From: Synechococcus sp. HK01-R
GTDB taxonomy: Bacteria > Cyanobacteriota > Cyanobacteriia > PCC-6307 > Cyanobiaceae
NCBI RefSeq assembly: GCF_014217855.1
Contig: NZ_CP059059.1
Coordinates: forward strand, 2,294,001-2,358,000
Reading direction: 5' to 3'
Length of the DNA stretch: 64,000 bases
Under the pieces are notes generated by a model. It was not told where the DNA came from and ran no database searches. It was given only the letters and a program-made list of their open reading frames with translations. The position numbers and the translations under genes are program-made. This document shows, in pieces, positions 26,859 to 36,125 of this stretch (position 1 is its first letter; each line of letters starts with the position of its first letter).

Positions 26859-28641
26859 GTGCGCTGAGCTCCAGGCCATCGGCCAACACCACCCCGTGCT
26901 GCTCAAAACTGCGCAGCACGCGCAGCTGAAACTCCCGTTCGGTCACCCACTGTTCGCCGGAACGGGTGATCAGCAACACCTCCAGCTGGGTGCCGAGCGG
27001 GGTGATCCGGCGCACACCGCGCAGGATCGGCTGGCAGAGCAAGCGCTCTCCCCAAACCGGATCGCCCATCAACCGCTCAATCTCCTCGCCGATCAAAGCG
27101 ATCGCCTGATCGATCGAGCTCTGCCTGTGTGAGATCACCACCTTGATCAGGCTGCCAGAGCGCAGCTTGGTGTGATTCCGCAACTGCCTGATCGTGCTGT
27201 TATCCAGCGTGTCCACCCGCTGATCAAGGCAACGCATGGCCGTGCTGAACAGACCAACATCGATCACCTCGCCCTCCACGCCATCCACCTCCACCCAATC
27301 GCCGATGGCGTAGCGATCCTCAAGCAACACCAGCATCCCTGCCACGAAGTCGCGCAGCAGGCCCTGGAACACAAAGGCCAGAGCACCAATCAAGGCACCG
27401 CCAGCCACCAGGATCGACACAGAAGCAGAACGCACTCCTGGAATATCAAGGATCACCCAGATGGCCAACACCGCCACACAACCCACATCAATGAGGCGAT
27501 GGGAGACCTTCAGCAGGCTGCGGTACCGCTGATCACGCCGGGCCCGCTCCTGTTCGATCACATCGACATTGTCAGCCCACTGGTGGAGAAGAAACGTGCT
27601 CAACGCCCTCAGCAACAGGCCCACCACTGTCACGGCCCCCAGCTTGACGATCACGAAACTGGGTTGAAGCAGCAGCTCGATCCCCAGCGGGATCCGGCCT
27701 GGCATCGCCATCACCCCAAGACCCACCATCACGACCAGCAGGAACAGCACCAGCACCATCAACACCCGAGTGGTGGTGTGCAAGAGCTGGAGCTTGAGTT
27801 CGAGCTTTCGATTGCGTTCGCCCTGATGGCGCCGATGCTGCAGCAAGCAGCGTCGACGGCGAACCCAGGCCCAGAGCCAGATCACAGCGGCGACCAACCC
27901 GAACAGGAGCAGTTCCACCGCCAAGGTGAAGCGCCAGCGCCGAACCAAGCGCTCAGGAGATAGAGCCAGGCGGGCGTGATTGATGCGCCGTTCGAGCAGC
28001 GTTTTCCATCGCTGCGCCAACACCTCAACTGTGACCCCGTTCATCTCCGCATCGGCGCGGGTCACCGTGAGCAGGGGCAGATGGCGCTGCCGATCTGGCA
28101 GCTGCGCTTCCAACAGATAGTTCCCGGCGGCATCCATCTCCACCGTGACCGTGATCGGGTCATGGGTCATCGACACCCCATCCCCAGGGCCGGTGGTGCA
28201 GACCTTGGCCTGACCGCCGAGCAGGCTTTCCAGCATCCACTCGCTCAGTCGTTCTGCTTCCGTGCAGAGCCGGTTCGGGTCATAGACCAAACGCAGGTTG
28301 CCTTCGATCACCGCAGCCCGGCGCTGCGCTCCGAGGGCATCGCCATCGCGGAGCACCGGGCTGGCAACCGTGAGGGCCGGCACACCAAGGATGCGCACCT
28401 TGGCCAGCTCATAACTCCCTGCATCCAACACCTCATGACCAGAGCGTGGAACAGATGCCCCATTGCCGAGTGGGCTGGAGTTGAGCAGGGGAAAGAGCCC
28501 GGAAGCCTGGATCGGCTGCTGGGGAATCCAGCACAACAACACGGCGCAGACGGCAGCCAGCAGTCCGCCGATCCAACAGCGCTTCCAACGGTGGGGAGCC
28601 AGCACGGCAGCACCGGAACGATGTCTGCACTCTGCTGACAA
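26851..28641 (-). CDS. MscS-family mechanosensitive channel
   Basis: Up to 596 residues. A signal-like N-terminal helix and a periplasmic domain of about 200 residues precede membrane helices (LLLFGLVAAVIWLWAWV, VLMVLVLFLLVVMVGLGVM and others). The pore helix and beta domain of MscS are clear: SILVAGGALIGALAFVFQGLLRDF is split after 20 residues, followed by EDRYAIGDWVEVDGVEGEV and VSTLDNSTI-like DTLDNSTIRQLRN. Such channels release solutes on hypo-osmotic shock. The first codon would be TTG at 28641; a GTG at 28605 is an alternative. Confidence 0.92.
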   Translation of the reverse strand: MSAECRHRSGAAVLAPHRWKRCWIGGLLAAVCAVLLCWIPQQPIQASGLFPLLNSSPLGNGASVPRSGHEVLDAGSYELAKVRILGVPALTVASPVLRDGDALGAQRRAAVIEGNLRLVYDPNRLCTEAERLSEWMLESLLGGQAKVCTTGPGDGVSMTHDPITVTVEMDAAGNYLLEAQLPDRQRHLPLLTVTRADAEMNGVTVEVLAQRWKTLLERRINHARLALSPERLVRRWRFTLAVELLLFGLVAAVIWLWAWVRRRRCLLQHRRHQGERNRKLELKLQLLHTTTRVLMVLVLFLLVVMVGLGVMAMPGRIPLGIELLLQPSFVIVKLGAVTVVGLLLRALSTFLLHQWADNVDVIEQERARRDQRYRSLLKVSHRLIDVGCVAVLAIWVILDIPGVRSASVSILVAGGALIGALAFVFQGLLRDFVAGMLVLLEDRYAIGDWVEVDGVEGEVIDVGLFSTAMRCLDQRVDTLDNSTIRQLRNHTKLRSGSLIKVVISHRQSSIDQAIALIGEEIERLMGDPVWGERLLCQPILRGVRRITPLGTQLEVLLITRSGEQWVTEREFQLRVLRSFEQHGVVLADGLELSALT

Positions 28642-28701
28642 TCCCCCCTGCCGTCAGCGACGAACGCGGATCTGAAAACGACTGCTGGGCGCTCAGCGTG
28701 G

Positions 28702-28962
28702 TCAGAAGCTCAGATCCAACACGCTGTAGGCCTGTGGATGCTTCTGCTGAGCGCTGTCATTGCCCTGATCTGCAGAGGGCGACGGGCCCTGACTGAGGCG
28801 CGCGGATGAGCGATTGAAATGGGCTTGCTCCGCCTGGATGCCTTGATCAAGGGAGACGTCACTGCTGGCGGATAAGACAAGGGGCTCCATGGCGGAAGCC
28901 TGAGGGAGAAGGCCAGCGAGCAGCAAAGAAGCGCTGACAACAACGAAGCTGAAACGGGTCAT
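28702..28962 (-). CDS. small secreted protein, 86 aa
   Basis: ATG at 28962 opens a signal peptide (MTRFSFVVVSASLLLAGLLP, cut near QASA-MEP) followed by a hydrophilic, serine/glutamine-rich mature part of about 60 residues. No cysteine or recognisable domain. It lies between MscS and maf on the same strand. Probably periplasmic; function unknown. Confidence 0.6.
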   Translation of the reverse strand: MTRFSFVVVSASLLLAGLLPQASAMEPLVLSASSDVSLDQGIQAEQAHFNRSSARLSQGPSPSADQGNDSAQQKHPQAYSVLDLSF

Positions 28963-28993
28963 GGCCAGGGTGTGAGGAGGGCCACCCTTTCAT

Positions 28994-29605
28994 TTAGCTA
29001 CGGCCGAAAAAAAATGGCAATGGTGCCAACCAACGCCGCAGCAACGGCAGGCTCAGGCCGATCACATTGGAGTAGCAGCCATCCAACCGCTCCACGCAGC
29101 TGCCACCTCGGCCTTCCAGTGCAAACCCCCCAGCACACTGCAACGGCTCACCTGTGTCGACGTAAGCGGCAATCTCTGCATCGGTGAGAGGGGAAAACAA
29201 CACCCGGGTGGTGACGCAGACACACCGTTGTTGGCTGCCTGCTGCAGCGGCAGGGCCCGGCAGCAGACAGTGGCCGGTGTGCAACTCGCCCCAATGGCCG
29301 CGCATGCGCTGCCAACGGGCCATCGCCTCGTCGGCATCGGCAGGCTTCCCAAACACCTCCCCATCGACGGAGAGCACGGAATCACAGCCGAGCACAGCCG
29401 AGATCGGATCACCAGCGTCGCCAGAAGCCTCCAGCTGGCTGTGCACCGCCTCAGCCTTAGCTTTCGCCAGCAACTGCACCAGCTGGGCTGGATCAGCGTG
29501 ATGGATCGCGTCTTCATCCACGCCACTCACCTGCACCCGATGGGGGATCGCCGCCTGTTCAAGCAGACGCCGACGGGCTGGAGACGCGGAAGCAAGCAGG
29601 AGCAC
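28994..29605 (-). CDS. Maf-family nucleotide pyrophosphatase
   Basis: About 203 residues from the GTG at 29605. The Maf motifs are present: [16 protein letters not shown] at the start, [28 protein letters not shown] and [18 protein letters not shown] with [18 protein letters not shown] near the end. Maf proteins hydrolyse non-canonical or canonical NTPs to NMP and pyrophosphate. The frame is open to 29710, but that part overlaps the divergent gene and lacks family features. The glutamate and glutamine found at the YxxTGEPxxxAGxY region support an active enzyme. Confidence 0.93.
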   Translation of the reverse strand: MLLLASASPARRRLLEQAAIPHRVQVSGVDEDAIHHADPAQLVQLLAKAKAEAVHSQLEASGDAGDPISAVLGCDSVLSVDGEVFGKPADADEAMARWQRMRGHWGELHTGHCLLPGPAAAAGSQQRCVCVTTRVLFSPLTDAEIAAYVDTGEPLQCAGGFALEGRGGSCVERLDGCYSNVIGLSLPLLRRWLAPLPFFFGRS

Positions 29606-29652
29606 GGGCCAGCAATCACTCGGCTCAGTCTGAACTGATCGCTCCCAAGGGC

Positions 29653-30069
29653 TTGAGATCCGAGAATGAACTCCAGCGAGTCTTGGCCGTGATCCCCCCC
29701 TCATCCCCACTGCTCAGCCAACGCGCGCTCCAACGGGCTCGGCAGGCGATGGGCTGCCTGCCCTTCACATGGCGTTTTTATCAGGTTCTCGAGGAGGAAG
29801 CGCTCAGCAGCACGGGGCTGGTGGCCCGGCCGGATTGGGGTGAACTCTGCTGCCACCCCTTAGCAGCCAGCCGCATTGAAGATCACTTCATCTGGCTGAT
29901 TCAGCTGGGGGTCCTGCGGAGAGAAGTGGATGGCCAGGGACTCACCGAACGGGTCCGACTCACGCCGATGGGCCGCGATTGCCTAACTGCCTGGCCGGAG
30001 GCCATCCCAAGAGCTTCCCTTCCTCAGCGGCTGCAACACTGGCTGAGGCGACACCGACCGAGGCTGTGA
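29653..30069 (+). CDS. Npun_F0494-like small protein
   Basis: A protein of 138 residues (start TTG 29653, or GTG 29689). The segment [20 protein letters not shown] resembles the start of the cyanobacterial Npun_F0494 family; the C-terminal half has winged-helix-like features ([37 protein letters not shown]). A DNA-binding role is possible but not shown. It is divergent from maf and lies 39 bases before a toxin-antitoxin pair. The family name is from memory of its motif, so confidence is moderate. Confidence 0.6.
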   Translation: MRSENELQRVLAVIPPSSPLLSQRALQRARQAMGCLPFTWRFYQVLEEEALSSTGLVARPDWGELCCHPLAASRIEDHFIWLIQLGVLRREVDGQGLTERVRLTPMGRDCLTAWPEAIPRASLPQRLQHWLRRHRPRL

Positions 30070-30108
30070 CGAAAGCAAGTAGCATCTTTATGCTACTGAT
30101 CGGGAGTG

Positions 30109-30336
30109 ATGGGAACAGAAGTCACCTTGCGGCAGGCCGGCGGATCGCTCAGTGCCACGATCCCGGCTGAAATGGCACGCCGGTTTCATCTGTCGCCCGG
30201 AGACCGGGTGCAGGCGATCGAAACGGAACAGGGGATCCTGCTCTCGCCCTTTGATCCAGCGGTCGAGGAAGCCCTGGCGCTGGCCAGTGCAGCTGCACGC
30301 CAATTTCAGCCAGCCCTGCGAGAGCTGGCCCGTTGA
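30109..30336 (+). CDS. AbrB/MazE-type antitoxin
   Basis: A 75-residue protein with an N-terminal SpoVT/AbrB swapped-hairpin domain: GGSLSATIPAEMARRFHLSP then GDRVQAIETEQGILLSPFD. The C-terminal helix (VEEALALASAAARQFQPALR) would bind and block the toxin. Its TGA overlaps the TTG start of the Doc gene by four bases (30333-30336), the usual coupled order antitoxin then toxin. Such antitoxins normally repress their own promoter. Confidence 0.88.
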   Translation: MGTEVTLRQAGGSLSATIPAEMARRFHLSPGDRVQAIETEQGILLSPFDPAVEEALALASAAARQFQPALRELAR

Positions 30337-30734
30337 GCAACACAGCGGAACCCCGCTGGGTCCCTAGCGTTGCCGTACAGGCCAGCCACCGGCAGCAAAC
30401 GCTGGAGCACGGAGGGCTGCAGGGCATCAGAAGCCAGGCCGCCCTGGATGCCGCACTCGCCAGGCCACAGCAACGCTGGAGCTACGGGGAGCTGAGCACC
30501 ATTCCGCAACTGGCAGCGGCCCACGCGGAAGCCATCGTGCGAGCCCACCCGTTTGTGGATGGCAACAAGCGCAGCGGTTTCCTTGTGGCTGTGGTGTTTC
30601 TCGGTCTGAACGGGTTCAGCTTTCAGGGCAGCAATGAGAGCGTGGTGTTCATGATTCAGCGATTGGCAGCTGATGACCTGCCCTGGGAGGAGCTTAAGGC
30701 GTGGTTTGCAGGCAACAGCGTGGTCACACCATGA
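30333..30734 (+). CDS. Doc-family (Fic fold) toxin
   Basis: A 133-residue death-on-curing protein. The active-site motif reads [13 protein letters not shown], matching Doc HxFxDGNKR, and the N-terminal region has [20 protein letters not shown], split from the flap. Doc phosphorylates elongation factor Tu with ATP and so arrests translation. The histidine, aspartate, lysine and arginine of the motif are intact, so the toxin looks functional. Starts with TTG within the antitoxin stop and ends with a TGA that overlaps the cobQ ATG (30731-30734). Confidence 0.92.
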   Translation: MSNTAEPRWVPSVAVQASHRQQTLEHGGLQGIRSQAALDAALARPQQRWSYGELSTIPQLAAAHAEAIVRAHPFVDGNKRSGFLVAVVFLGLNGFSFQGSNESVVFMIQRLAADDLPWEELKAWFAGNSVVTP

Positions 30735-32224
30735 CCATCCCACCCGCCCTGATGGTGCTGGGCACCAGCAGCGGTGCCGGCAAGTCGTTGATGACGGCTG
30801 CCCTCTGCCGGGTGTTGCGGCGCCGCGGTGAAACACCGCTGCCCTTCAAGGGGCAGAACATGAGCAACAACGCCTGGGTGGATCAGGCCGGCGGCGAGAT
30901 GGCCTACTCCCAGGCCCTGCAAGCCTGGGCGGCGGGCCTCGAACCCGAATGCGCCATGAACCCGGTGCTGCTCAAACCCCAGGGCGACAGCACCAGCGAG
31001 GTGATCCACCTAGGCCAATCAGTAGGCAGCTGCCGCGCCGAGCACTATTACCGCGACTGGTTTCGCCCCGGCTGGGCCGCGATCCGCAGCGGCCTAAACG
31101 AGCTGCAGGCGGCCTACCCCGAGGGGCGGCTGGTGTTAGAAGGCGCCGGCAGCCCCGTCGAGGTGAACCTGCAACCGCGCGACCTCACCAACCTGCGCCT
31201 GGCCCAATACCTGCGCGCCCGCTGCATCCTGGTGGCCGACATTGAGCGCGGCGGTGTGTTCGCGCAGCTGGTCGGCACCCTGGCATTACTCCGGCCGGTG
31301 GAGCGTCCGTTGATCCGAGGCCTGCTGATCAATCGCTTCCGGGGCCGGCGTGAACTCTTCGATGAAGGGCGCCGCTGGCTGGAGGCCAACACGGGCATTC
31401 CGGTGCTGGGGGTGATGCCCTGGCTGGATGAACTGTTCCCGCCGGAAGACTCGCTTGATCTGTTGGAGCGCCGGGGCCGCAAACGCGGCGCCGAACTGGA
31501 GATCGCGGTGCTCAAGCTGCCCTCCCTCAGCAACTTCTCCGATCTCGATCCGCTCGAAGCCGAACCCACGGTTCAGCTGCGTTGGGTAGCCCCCGGCGAG
31601 GAGCTGGGCAAGCCCGATGCCGTCGTGGTGCCCGGCAGTAAGCAAACCCTGCGCGATCTCGATGCTCTGCAGGTCAGCACCCTTGGCACGCAAGTGCAGG
31701 CCTACGCCGCAGCCGGCGGGGCGGTGTTCGGAATCTGCGGCGGCATGCAAGTGCTCGGCCGCGAGCTCCACGACCCGGAGGATCTGGAGGGCGCCAGCAA
31801 CGGTGCGGGCAGTGCTCCAGGACTGAACCTGCTGCCCTTGCGCACCGTCTTCGGCGGCAACAAAGCGCTGCGCCAACGCAGCAGCCAGGCACTCTGGCCG
31901 CTCTTGGACGCCAGCCGCACACTCTCGATTGAAGGCTTCGAGCTGCACCGCGGCAGCACCACCGCCGTGGAACCCTGCCAATCCCTTTGCAGCGATCAGG
32001 AGCTGGGCTGGGTGGATGGCTCCGTGGCTGGCACCTATCTGCACGGAGTGTTTGAAAGCGGGCCGTGGCGCAGGCGCTGGCTCAATCAGCTGCGCACGCG
32101 CAAAGGGTTGCCGTTACTGAGCGAACAGCAACCCCACCACAGTCGTCAACGCGAAGCACTGCTCGATCGCCTCGCCGATGCCTTCGAGCAGCACGTGAAC
32201 CTGGAGCCGTTGCTGAAGCCATGA
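30731..32224 (+). CDS. cobQ: Cobyric acid synthase
   Basis: A 497-residue protein with an N-terminal dethiobiotin-synthetase-like ATPase ([54 protein letters not shown]) and a C-terminal class I glutamine amidotransferase domain ([23 protein letters not shown] with the nucleophile cysteine, and GTYLHGVFE with the histidine). CobQ amidates four carboxylates of adenosyl-cobyrinic acid diamide in (pseudo)cobalamin synthesis. The ATG at 30731 is chosen; it overlaps the toxin stop. The ferredoxin gene overlaps its own stop by four bases. Confidence 0.97.
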   Translation: MTIPPALMVLGTSSGAGKSLMTAALCRVLRRRGETPLPFKGQNMSNNAWVDQAGGEMAYSQALQAWAAGLEPECAMNPVLLKPQGDSTSEVIHLGQSVGSCRAEHYYRDWFRPGWAAIRSGLNELQAAYPEGRLVLEGAGSPVEVNLQPRDLTNLRLAQYLRARCILVADIERGGVFAQLVGTLALLRPVERPLIRGLLINRFRGRRELFDEGRRWLEANTGIPVLGVMPWLDELFPPEDSLDLLERRGRKRGAELEIAVLKLPSLSNFSDLDPLEAEPTVQLRWVAPGEELGKPDAVVVPGSKQTLRDLDALQVSTLGTQVQAYAAAGGAVFGICGGMQVLGRELHDPEDLEGASNGAGSAPGLNLLPLRTVFGGNKALRQRSSQALWPLLDASRTLSIEGFELHRGSTTAVEPCQSLCSDQELGWVDGSVAGTYLHGVFESGPWRRRWLNQLRTRKGLPLLSEQQPHHSRQREALLDRLADAFEQHVNLEPLLKP

Positions 32225-32463
32225 ACCAAGAGGTGTTGATCCACTGGCCCAATGGACAGACCAGCCGCTGCACCCCTGGAGCGGATTGGCTGCAAGCAGC
32301 ACGCGATGCCGGCTTTTCGATCCCCACAGGCTGCCTCGGCGGCAGCTGCGGCGCCTGCGAACTGGACGTGAACGGCAACACAATCCGAGCCTGCATCGCC
32401 AGCGTTCCTGCGGCAGCATCGGGGCAACTCACGGTGGAGCTGGCCACCGATCCCCATTGGTAA
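32221..32463 (+). CDS. 2Fe-2S ferredoxin-like protein
   Basis: An 80-residue plant-type ferredoxin fold with cluster ligands in [14 protein letters not shown] and the distal cysteine in RACIASV, i.e. CxxxxCxxC then C. It is shorter than photosynthetic ferredoxin and has no electron-donor N-terminal signature, suggesting a dedicated partner. Start ATGA overlap with cobQ (32221-32224) suggests it serves the cobalamin pathway or is simply co-transcribed. Confidence 0.92.
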   Translation: MNQEVLIHWPNGQTSRCTPGADWLQAARDAGFSIPTGCLGGSCGACELDVNGNTIRACIASVPAAASGQLTVELATDPHW

Positions 32464-33653
32464 GCAAGGCCACCTCCCACTCCCTGCTGCTGGGCAGCTT
32501 GCGCTCCCTGGGCGCCGGGGCTGCAGGCGGCGCCCTTGCTGCCCTCGTGGTGCTGATCACCCTGAGGTTGCAGGGACAGATCTGGGGCGAAGCCGTGCTT
32601 CGGGGTCAACCCAGTCAGCTGCCCCTGGCCTGGTGTCTTCTCTGGGCTGGAGGGATCGGCCTGCTGATCGCCCTGCTGCAACGGCGACAAGCCGGCAGCC
32701 GTTTGCCCGAGATGCATGAAACCCTGAGCGAACTGCGCCACCCCAGTGGCCTGCAGACCCGCCATGGCGCCAGACAGTTGCTCGGTGGTGCCCTCGCCCT
32801 GATCGGAGGCGGTGCCCTTGGGCCGGAGGCTTTGATGACGCGATTGGTGGCGGTGGCCAGCCATCGCATTTGGCGCGGCGCTGATCGGAATCTGATTGCC
32901 GCGGCCATGGCCGGCAGCCTTGGCCTGTTTCGCTCGCCGCTGGTGGGTGGAGCCTCCTTAGCGGGACGCCATTGGCAGCTGCTCTGGCGTTGGCTCCCCG
33001 CCACCCTCGGCGGAATCGCCGGATTTGTGATCTTCGATGGCCTCAGCGATCTGGGCGGTGGCCTGCAGGGTGTGCCCTACGGCTGGCCCCAGGATCAGGA
33101 ACAAAGCCTGAGTGCCCTGCTAGCCGCAGGGCTCGCCGGGGCGGTGGGCACCCTCTGTGGACTGCTCCTGAAGCACTGGCGTCAGTGGCTGAATGGGCTG
33201 GATCTCACCGGGCGCTGCTGGTGGAGTCCGGTGGTGACCGGGCTGGTGCTGGGGCTCTGCCTTTGGGGCCTACCCCTGGCCCCTTTCTCTGGAGAGGTGC
33301 AACTGAAGCCTTTGGTGCTGGGGCAATGGCAGCTCAGCCCACTGCTACTGATCGCCTCCGGACTGGTGAAGTTGCTGCTGGTGGGTGGCTGCTTGGAGAC
33401 CGGCTGGCGAGGGGGGCAGTTCTTTCCGGTGATCCTGGCCAGCAGCGCGATCGGCATTGGCTTCCATGAATGGCTGCCATGGATTGGTGGCATGGAGAGC
33501 TGGAGCTCAGGAGTGGTGGGTGGCAGCTTGTCGGTGCTGCTGGGATCCCCTCTGCTGGCGCTGCTGCTGGGCCTCACCCTGCTCCAGGGCCATGGGGCCG
33601 GTGCCCTAGTGATCGGCCTGCTGGTGGGCCAGATGCTGCAGAACAACCACTGA
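32457..33653 (+). CDS. CLC-type chloride channel/transporter, divergent
   Basis: About 398 residues with roughly ten membrane helices. The region GGALALIGGGALGPEALMTR aligns with the CLC motif GxEGP, with leucine where the gating glutamate usually is (GALGPE), and WRGGQFFPVILASSAIGIG aligns with GGxFxP. The first motif GSGIP is not visible. This suggests a channel rather than a proton-coupled exchanger. The only start candidates are TTG codons (32457 overlapping the ferredoxin stop, or about 32505). Downstream gene overlaps by TGATG. Confidence 0.82.
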   Translation: MVSKATSHSLLLGSLRSLGAGAAGGALAALVVLITLRLQGQIWGEAVLRGQPSQLPLAWCLLWAGGIGLLIALLQRRQAGSRLPEMHETLSELRHPSGLQTRHGARQLLGGALALIGGGALGPEALMTRLVAVASHRIWRGADRNLIAAAMAGSLGLFRSPLVGGASLAGRHWQLLWRWLPATLGGIAGFVIFDGLSDLGGGLQGVPYGWPQDQEQSLSALLAAGLAGAVGTLCGLLLKHWRQWLNGLDLTGRCWWSPVVTGLVLGLCLWGLPLAPFSGEVQLKPLVLGQWQLSPLLLIASGLVKLLLVGGCLETGWRGGQFFPVILASSAIGIGFHEWLPWIGGMESWSSGVVGGSLSVLLGSPLLALLLGLTLLQGHGAGALVIGLLVGQMLQNNH

Positions 33654-34525
33654 TGGGATTGCTCGCAGGGCTGATCGCCGCGCTGGCCTGGACCCTGGCG
33701 AGCAGTCTCTGGCGCGGGCTGACCACCTCACTCTCGGCACTGCAGCTCAACGGGCTCAAAAACGGGATCGCCACACTGCTGCTGTTGCCGGTGCTGCTGA
33801 CCCTGCCCTGGATGCAGGACAAGCAAGGGTTGATCGTGCTGCTGCTCAGCGGTGGCGTGGGCATCGCCCTTGGCGACAGTTTTTATCTGGCGGCCCTACG
33901 CCGCCTCGGCACCCGCCGCACCCTCACGGTCGATGCCCTCTCACCGATTGCTGCAGCAGTTGGTGGTGTCGTCGCCTTGGGCGAGCAGATTTCCGCCCTT
34001 GCTTGGTTGGGTGCTGCTCTGGTCACGCTCTCAGTGCTGCTGATCGCCAATCAAAACCCGCCCGATGCCACGGGCCAGGCCGACCGCTCGCAAGCGAGCC
34101 AACGGCTCGGGCTGCTCTGCGCCATCGCTGCCGTGCTCTGCGGGGTGAGCGGAGCGGCCCTGTCTCGCAGCGTGCTGATCTCAAGCGATCTGAGCCCATT
34201 GCAGAGTGCTGCGACCCGTCTGCTGGGAGGCCTGCTGCTGCTGCTCCCCTGGCTACGCATCGGGCCAATCATCCCGCGTCCGCGCCCCAAACAGATCCGC
34301 TGGCCTCGGGTGCTGCTTGCCACCTTGCTGGGCACCAATCTGGGGATCCTGCTGCAGCAGGTGGTGCTGCAACGCCTGCCCCTGGGGGTGGGGGTGACGC
34401 TGCTGGGCACCTCTCCGGTGATGGCCTTGTTGGTCTCCAGACTGGAGGGCGACCATCCCAGCAGCGCCGGGGTGATCGCATCGTTGTTGGCCGTCTCTGG
34501 CGTCGCCCTCGCCGTTCTGAGCTGA
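33653..34525 (+). CDS. EamA/DMT-family transporter
   Basis: A 290-residue protein with ten predicted membrane helices in two EamA halves (first half ending near VLLIANQNPP, second starting LGLLCAIAAVLCGVSGAAL and ending GVALAVLS). Typical drug/metabolite transporter elements include GDSFYLAALRRLGTRRT and GVTLLGTSPVMALLVSR. Substrate not predictable. Its ATG overlaps the CLC stop (TGATG at 33651-33655). Confidence 0.9.
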   Translation: MGLLAGLIAALAWTLASSLWRGLTTSLSALQLNGLKNGIATLLLLPVLLTLPWMQDKQGLIVLLLSGGVGIALGDSFYLAALRRLGTRRTLTVDALSPIAAAVGGVVALGEQISALAWLGAALVTLSVLLIANQNPPDATGQADRSQASQRLGLLCAIAAVLCGVSGAALSRSVLISSDLSPLQSAATRLLGGLLLLLPWLRIGPIIPRPRPKQIRWPRVLLATLLGTNLGILLQQVVLQRLPLGVGVTLLGTSPVMALLVSRLEGDHPSSAGVIASLLAVSGVALAVLS

Positions 34526-34558
34526 ACCCTCTACGGTCGTGCCACTCCGCACTCCCCT

Positions 34559-34687
34559 ATGAACGCCCGCCGCTGGTTGCTGCTGATCGGTGCGATCGGC
34601 GCCCTGATTGCGATGGTCGTCTGGATCGGGGAGATGGATCTGGGCATGGATGAATCCCTCCAACCCCCTGCTGTGCAGCAACCATGA
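34559..34687 (+). CDS. small single-span membrane protein, 42 aa
   Basis: ATG at 34559, first residues MNARRWLLLIGAIGALIAMV, giving one hydrophobic helix after a basic start (inside-positive), then an acidic short tail (GEMDLGMDES). Its stop overlaps the ATG of the MBL-fold gene (ATGA at 34684-34687), which is strong evidence that it is translated. Unknown function. Confidence 0.6.
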   Translation: MNARRWLLLIGAIGALIAMVVWIGEMDLGMDESLQPPAVQQP

Positions 34688-35445
34688 GCGATCAGGCCAC
34701 CTATTTCGGAGCCAATGGCTGGCTGCTGGAGATCAGCGGCCTGCGCGTGCTGGTGGATCCTTGGCTGAAAGGCGATCTGGTTTTCCCTCCAGGACCTTGG
34801 CTGCTTAAGGGTGAACTTCCCCAGGAGATCACAGTCCCGGAAAGCCTCGATCTGCTGCTGCTCACCCAGGGCCTGGCGGACCACGCCCACCCCGACACGT
34901 TGCAATTGCTGCCGAAGACCCTTCCAGTCGTGGCATCGCCAGCGGCAGCTCGGGTCGCCCAGCGACTCGGCTTCAGCTCCATCACCAGCCTGCAACCGGG
35001 CGAGCACACGCGTGTTGGAAAGCTCACGGTGCAAGCGACTGCGGGGGCGGCAGTGCCCACCGTGGAGAACGGCTACCTGCTCGATTGGACCGAGGGGTCG
35101 CTGTACCTCGAGCCCCACGGCGTACTCGATCCCAAGCTGCCGAAACGATCGATCGACACAGTGATCACTCCGGTCGTGGACTTGGGTCTGCCGCTGCTGG
35201 GTGACTTCATCACCGGTGCGAAGGTGCTGCCCGAACTCATGCAGCGATTCCAACCCGAGCGCGTGCTGGCCAGCACCACCGGCGGCGACGTGCGCTTCAG
35301 CGGTCTGATCAGCAGCCTGCTGCAAGGGGGCGAGGGACCCCGTGAAGTGCCGGAGGGGTCTGAGACTGACCCCGTGGTGGTGCCGACTCCAGGCATCGCG
35401 ATTCCACTCACGCGCTCAGCGGCGGAACAATCGGCGTCTGAGTAA
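34684..35445 (+). CDS. MBL-fold (UlaG-like) protein with altered metal site
   Basis: A 253-residue protein of the metallo-beta-lactamase fold. The start has YFGANGWLLEISGLRVLVDP, a UlaG-like opening, and the tail GDFITGAKVLPELMQRFQP. Where metal-binding members have HxHxDH it reads TQGLADHAHPDTL, so two of the usual histidines are glutamine and leucine. A similar TQGL-DHAHP variant is familiar from cyanobacterial and plant relatives, so it may be a conserved subfamily with different metal use. Function unknown. Confidence 0.82.
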   Translation: MSDQATYFGANGWLLEISGLRVLVDPWLKGDLVFPPGPWLLKGELPQEITVPESLDLLLLTQGLADHAHPDTLQLLPKTLPVVASPAAARVAQRLGFSSITSLQPGEHTRVGKLTVQATAGAAVPTVENGYLLDWTEGSLYLEPHGVLDPKLPKRSIDTVITPVVDLGLPLLGDFITGAKVLPELMQRFQPERVLASTTGGDVRFSGLISSLLQGGEGPREVPEGSETDPVVVPTPGIAIPLTRSAAEQSASE

Positions 35446-35469
35446 AACGAAACTGAGCTTCCCCCCGCC

Positions 35470-36117
35470 ATGGCCATGCAACAGGTGCTGGAACAGCTCG
35501 AGTTCGAAACCCATGGCCAGGGATTCACGCGCCTCGATCCGCATCTGAATCAATGGCTGGCGGCCAGCGGCATCGACACCGGGGTTTTGCACCTCACCTG
35601 CCTCCACACCAGCTGCAGCCTCACGATCAATGAAAACGCCGACCCGCGAGTACTCGTAGACCTAGCAGCCTGGATGGAGGCGGTGGTTCCCCAGGACGGC
35701 CATGGCCCAGTGACAGCGAACGGCCAACGCCATCGCTACCGCCATGACGATGAAGGCCGTGATGACATGCCCGCCCACATCCGCACCGCACTCACGGCCC
35801 AGACCATGACCCTGTCGGTGCAAGGCGGCCGACTGCTGCTGGGGATCTGGCAAGCGGTCTACCTCTGGGAGCATCGCGCCATGCCCCACCGACGTCGGAT
35901 TGCCTGCCATCTGGTGGGAGAAAGAATCACAGAACGAACAGTCCCTGCCAGCGAAGCCAGCCAAGCCAATCTTTTGCAACGCCGTAATGGACCCAAACTC
36001 AATGAGGTCGTGCTGTCGCGTCATCAACCCGATGCCTGGGCCGAGGATGGCGGCGTGGACACCGAGGTGGATCTATTGATCGACCGCTTGCATGAGATCG
36101 CCGACGAACAGCCATAA
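35470..36117 (+). CDS. YjbQ/UPF0047-family protein with C-terminal extension
   Basis: Residues 1-145 form a YjbQ domain: VLHLTCLHTSCSLTINENAD, then HGPVTANGQRHRYRHDDEG and GRLLLGIWQAVYLWEHRAMP, with the conserved histidines. YjbQ proteins have thiamine-phosphate-synthase-like side activity and an otherwise unclear role. A further 70 residues (after HLVGERIT) are charged and not part of the family core. Usual family length is about 140, so this protein is a longer form. Starts at ATG 35470, 24 bases after the MBL gene. Confidence 0.9.
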   Translation: MAMQQVLEQLEFETHGQGFTRLDPHLNQWLAASGIDTGVLHLTCLHTSCSLTINENADPRVLVDLAAWMEAVVPQDGHGPVTANGQRHRYRHDDEGRDDMPAHIRTALTAQTMTLSVQGGRLLLGIWQAVYLWEHRAMPHRRRIACHLVGERITERTVPASEASQANLLQRRNGPKLNEVVLSRHQPDAWAEDGGVDTEVDLLIDRLHEIADEQP

Positions 36118-36125
36118 AAAGGCCT

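Noticed and set aside
28994-29710. Longer Maf start at 29710
   Set aside because: The added 35 residues lack family features and overlap the divergent gene; the conserved start LLLASASP lies at about 29602.
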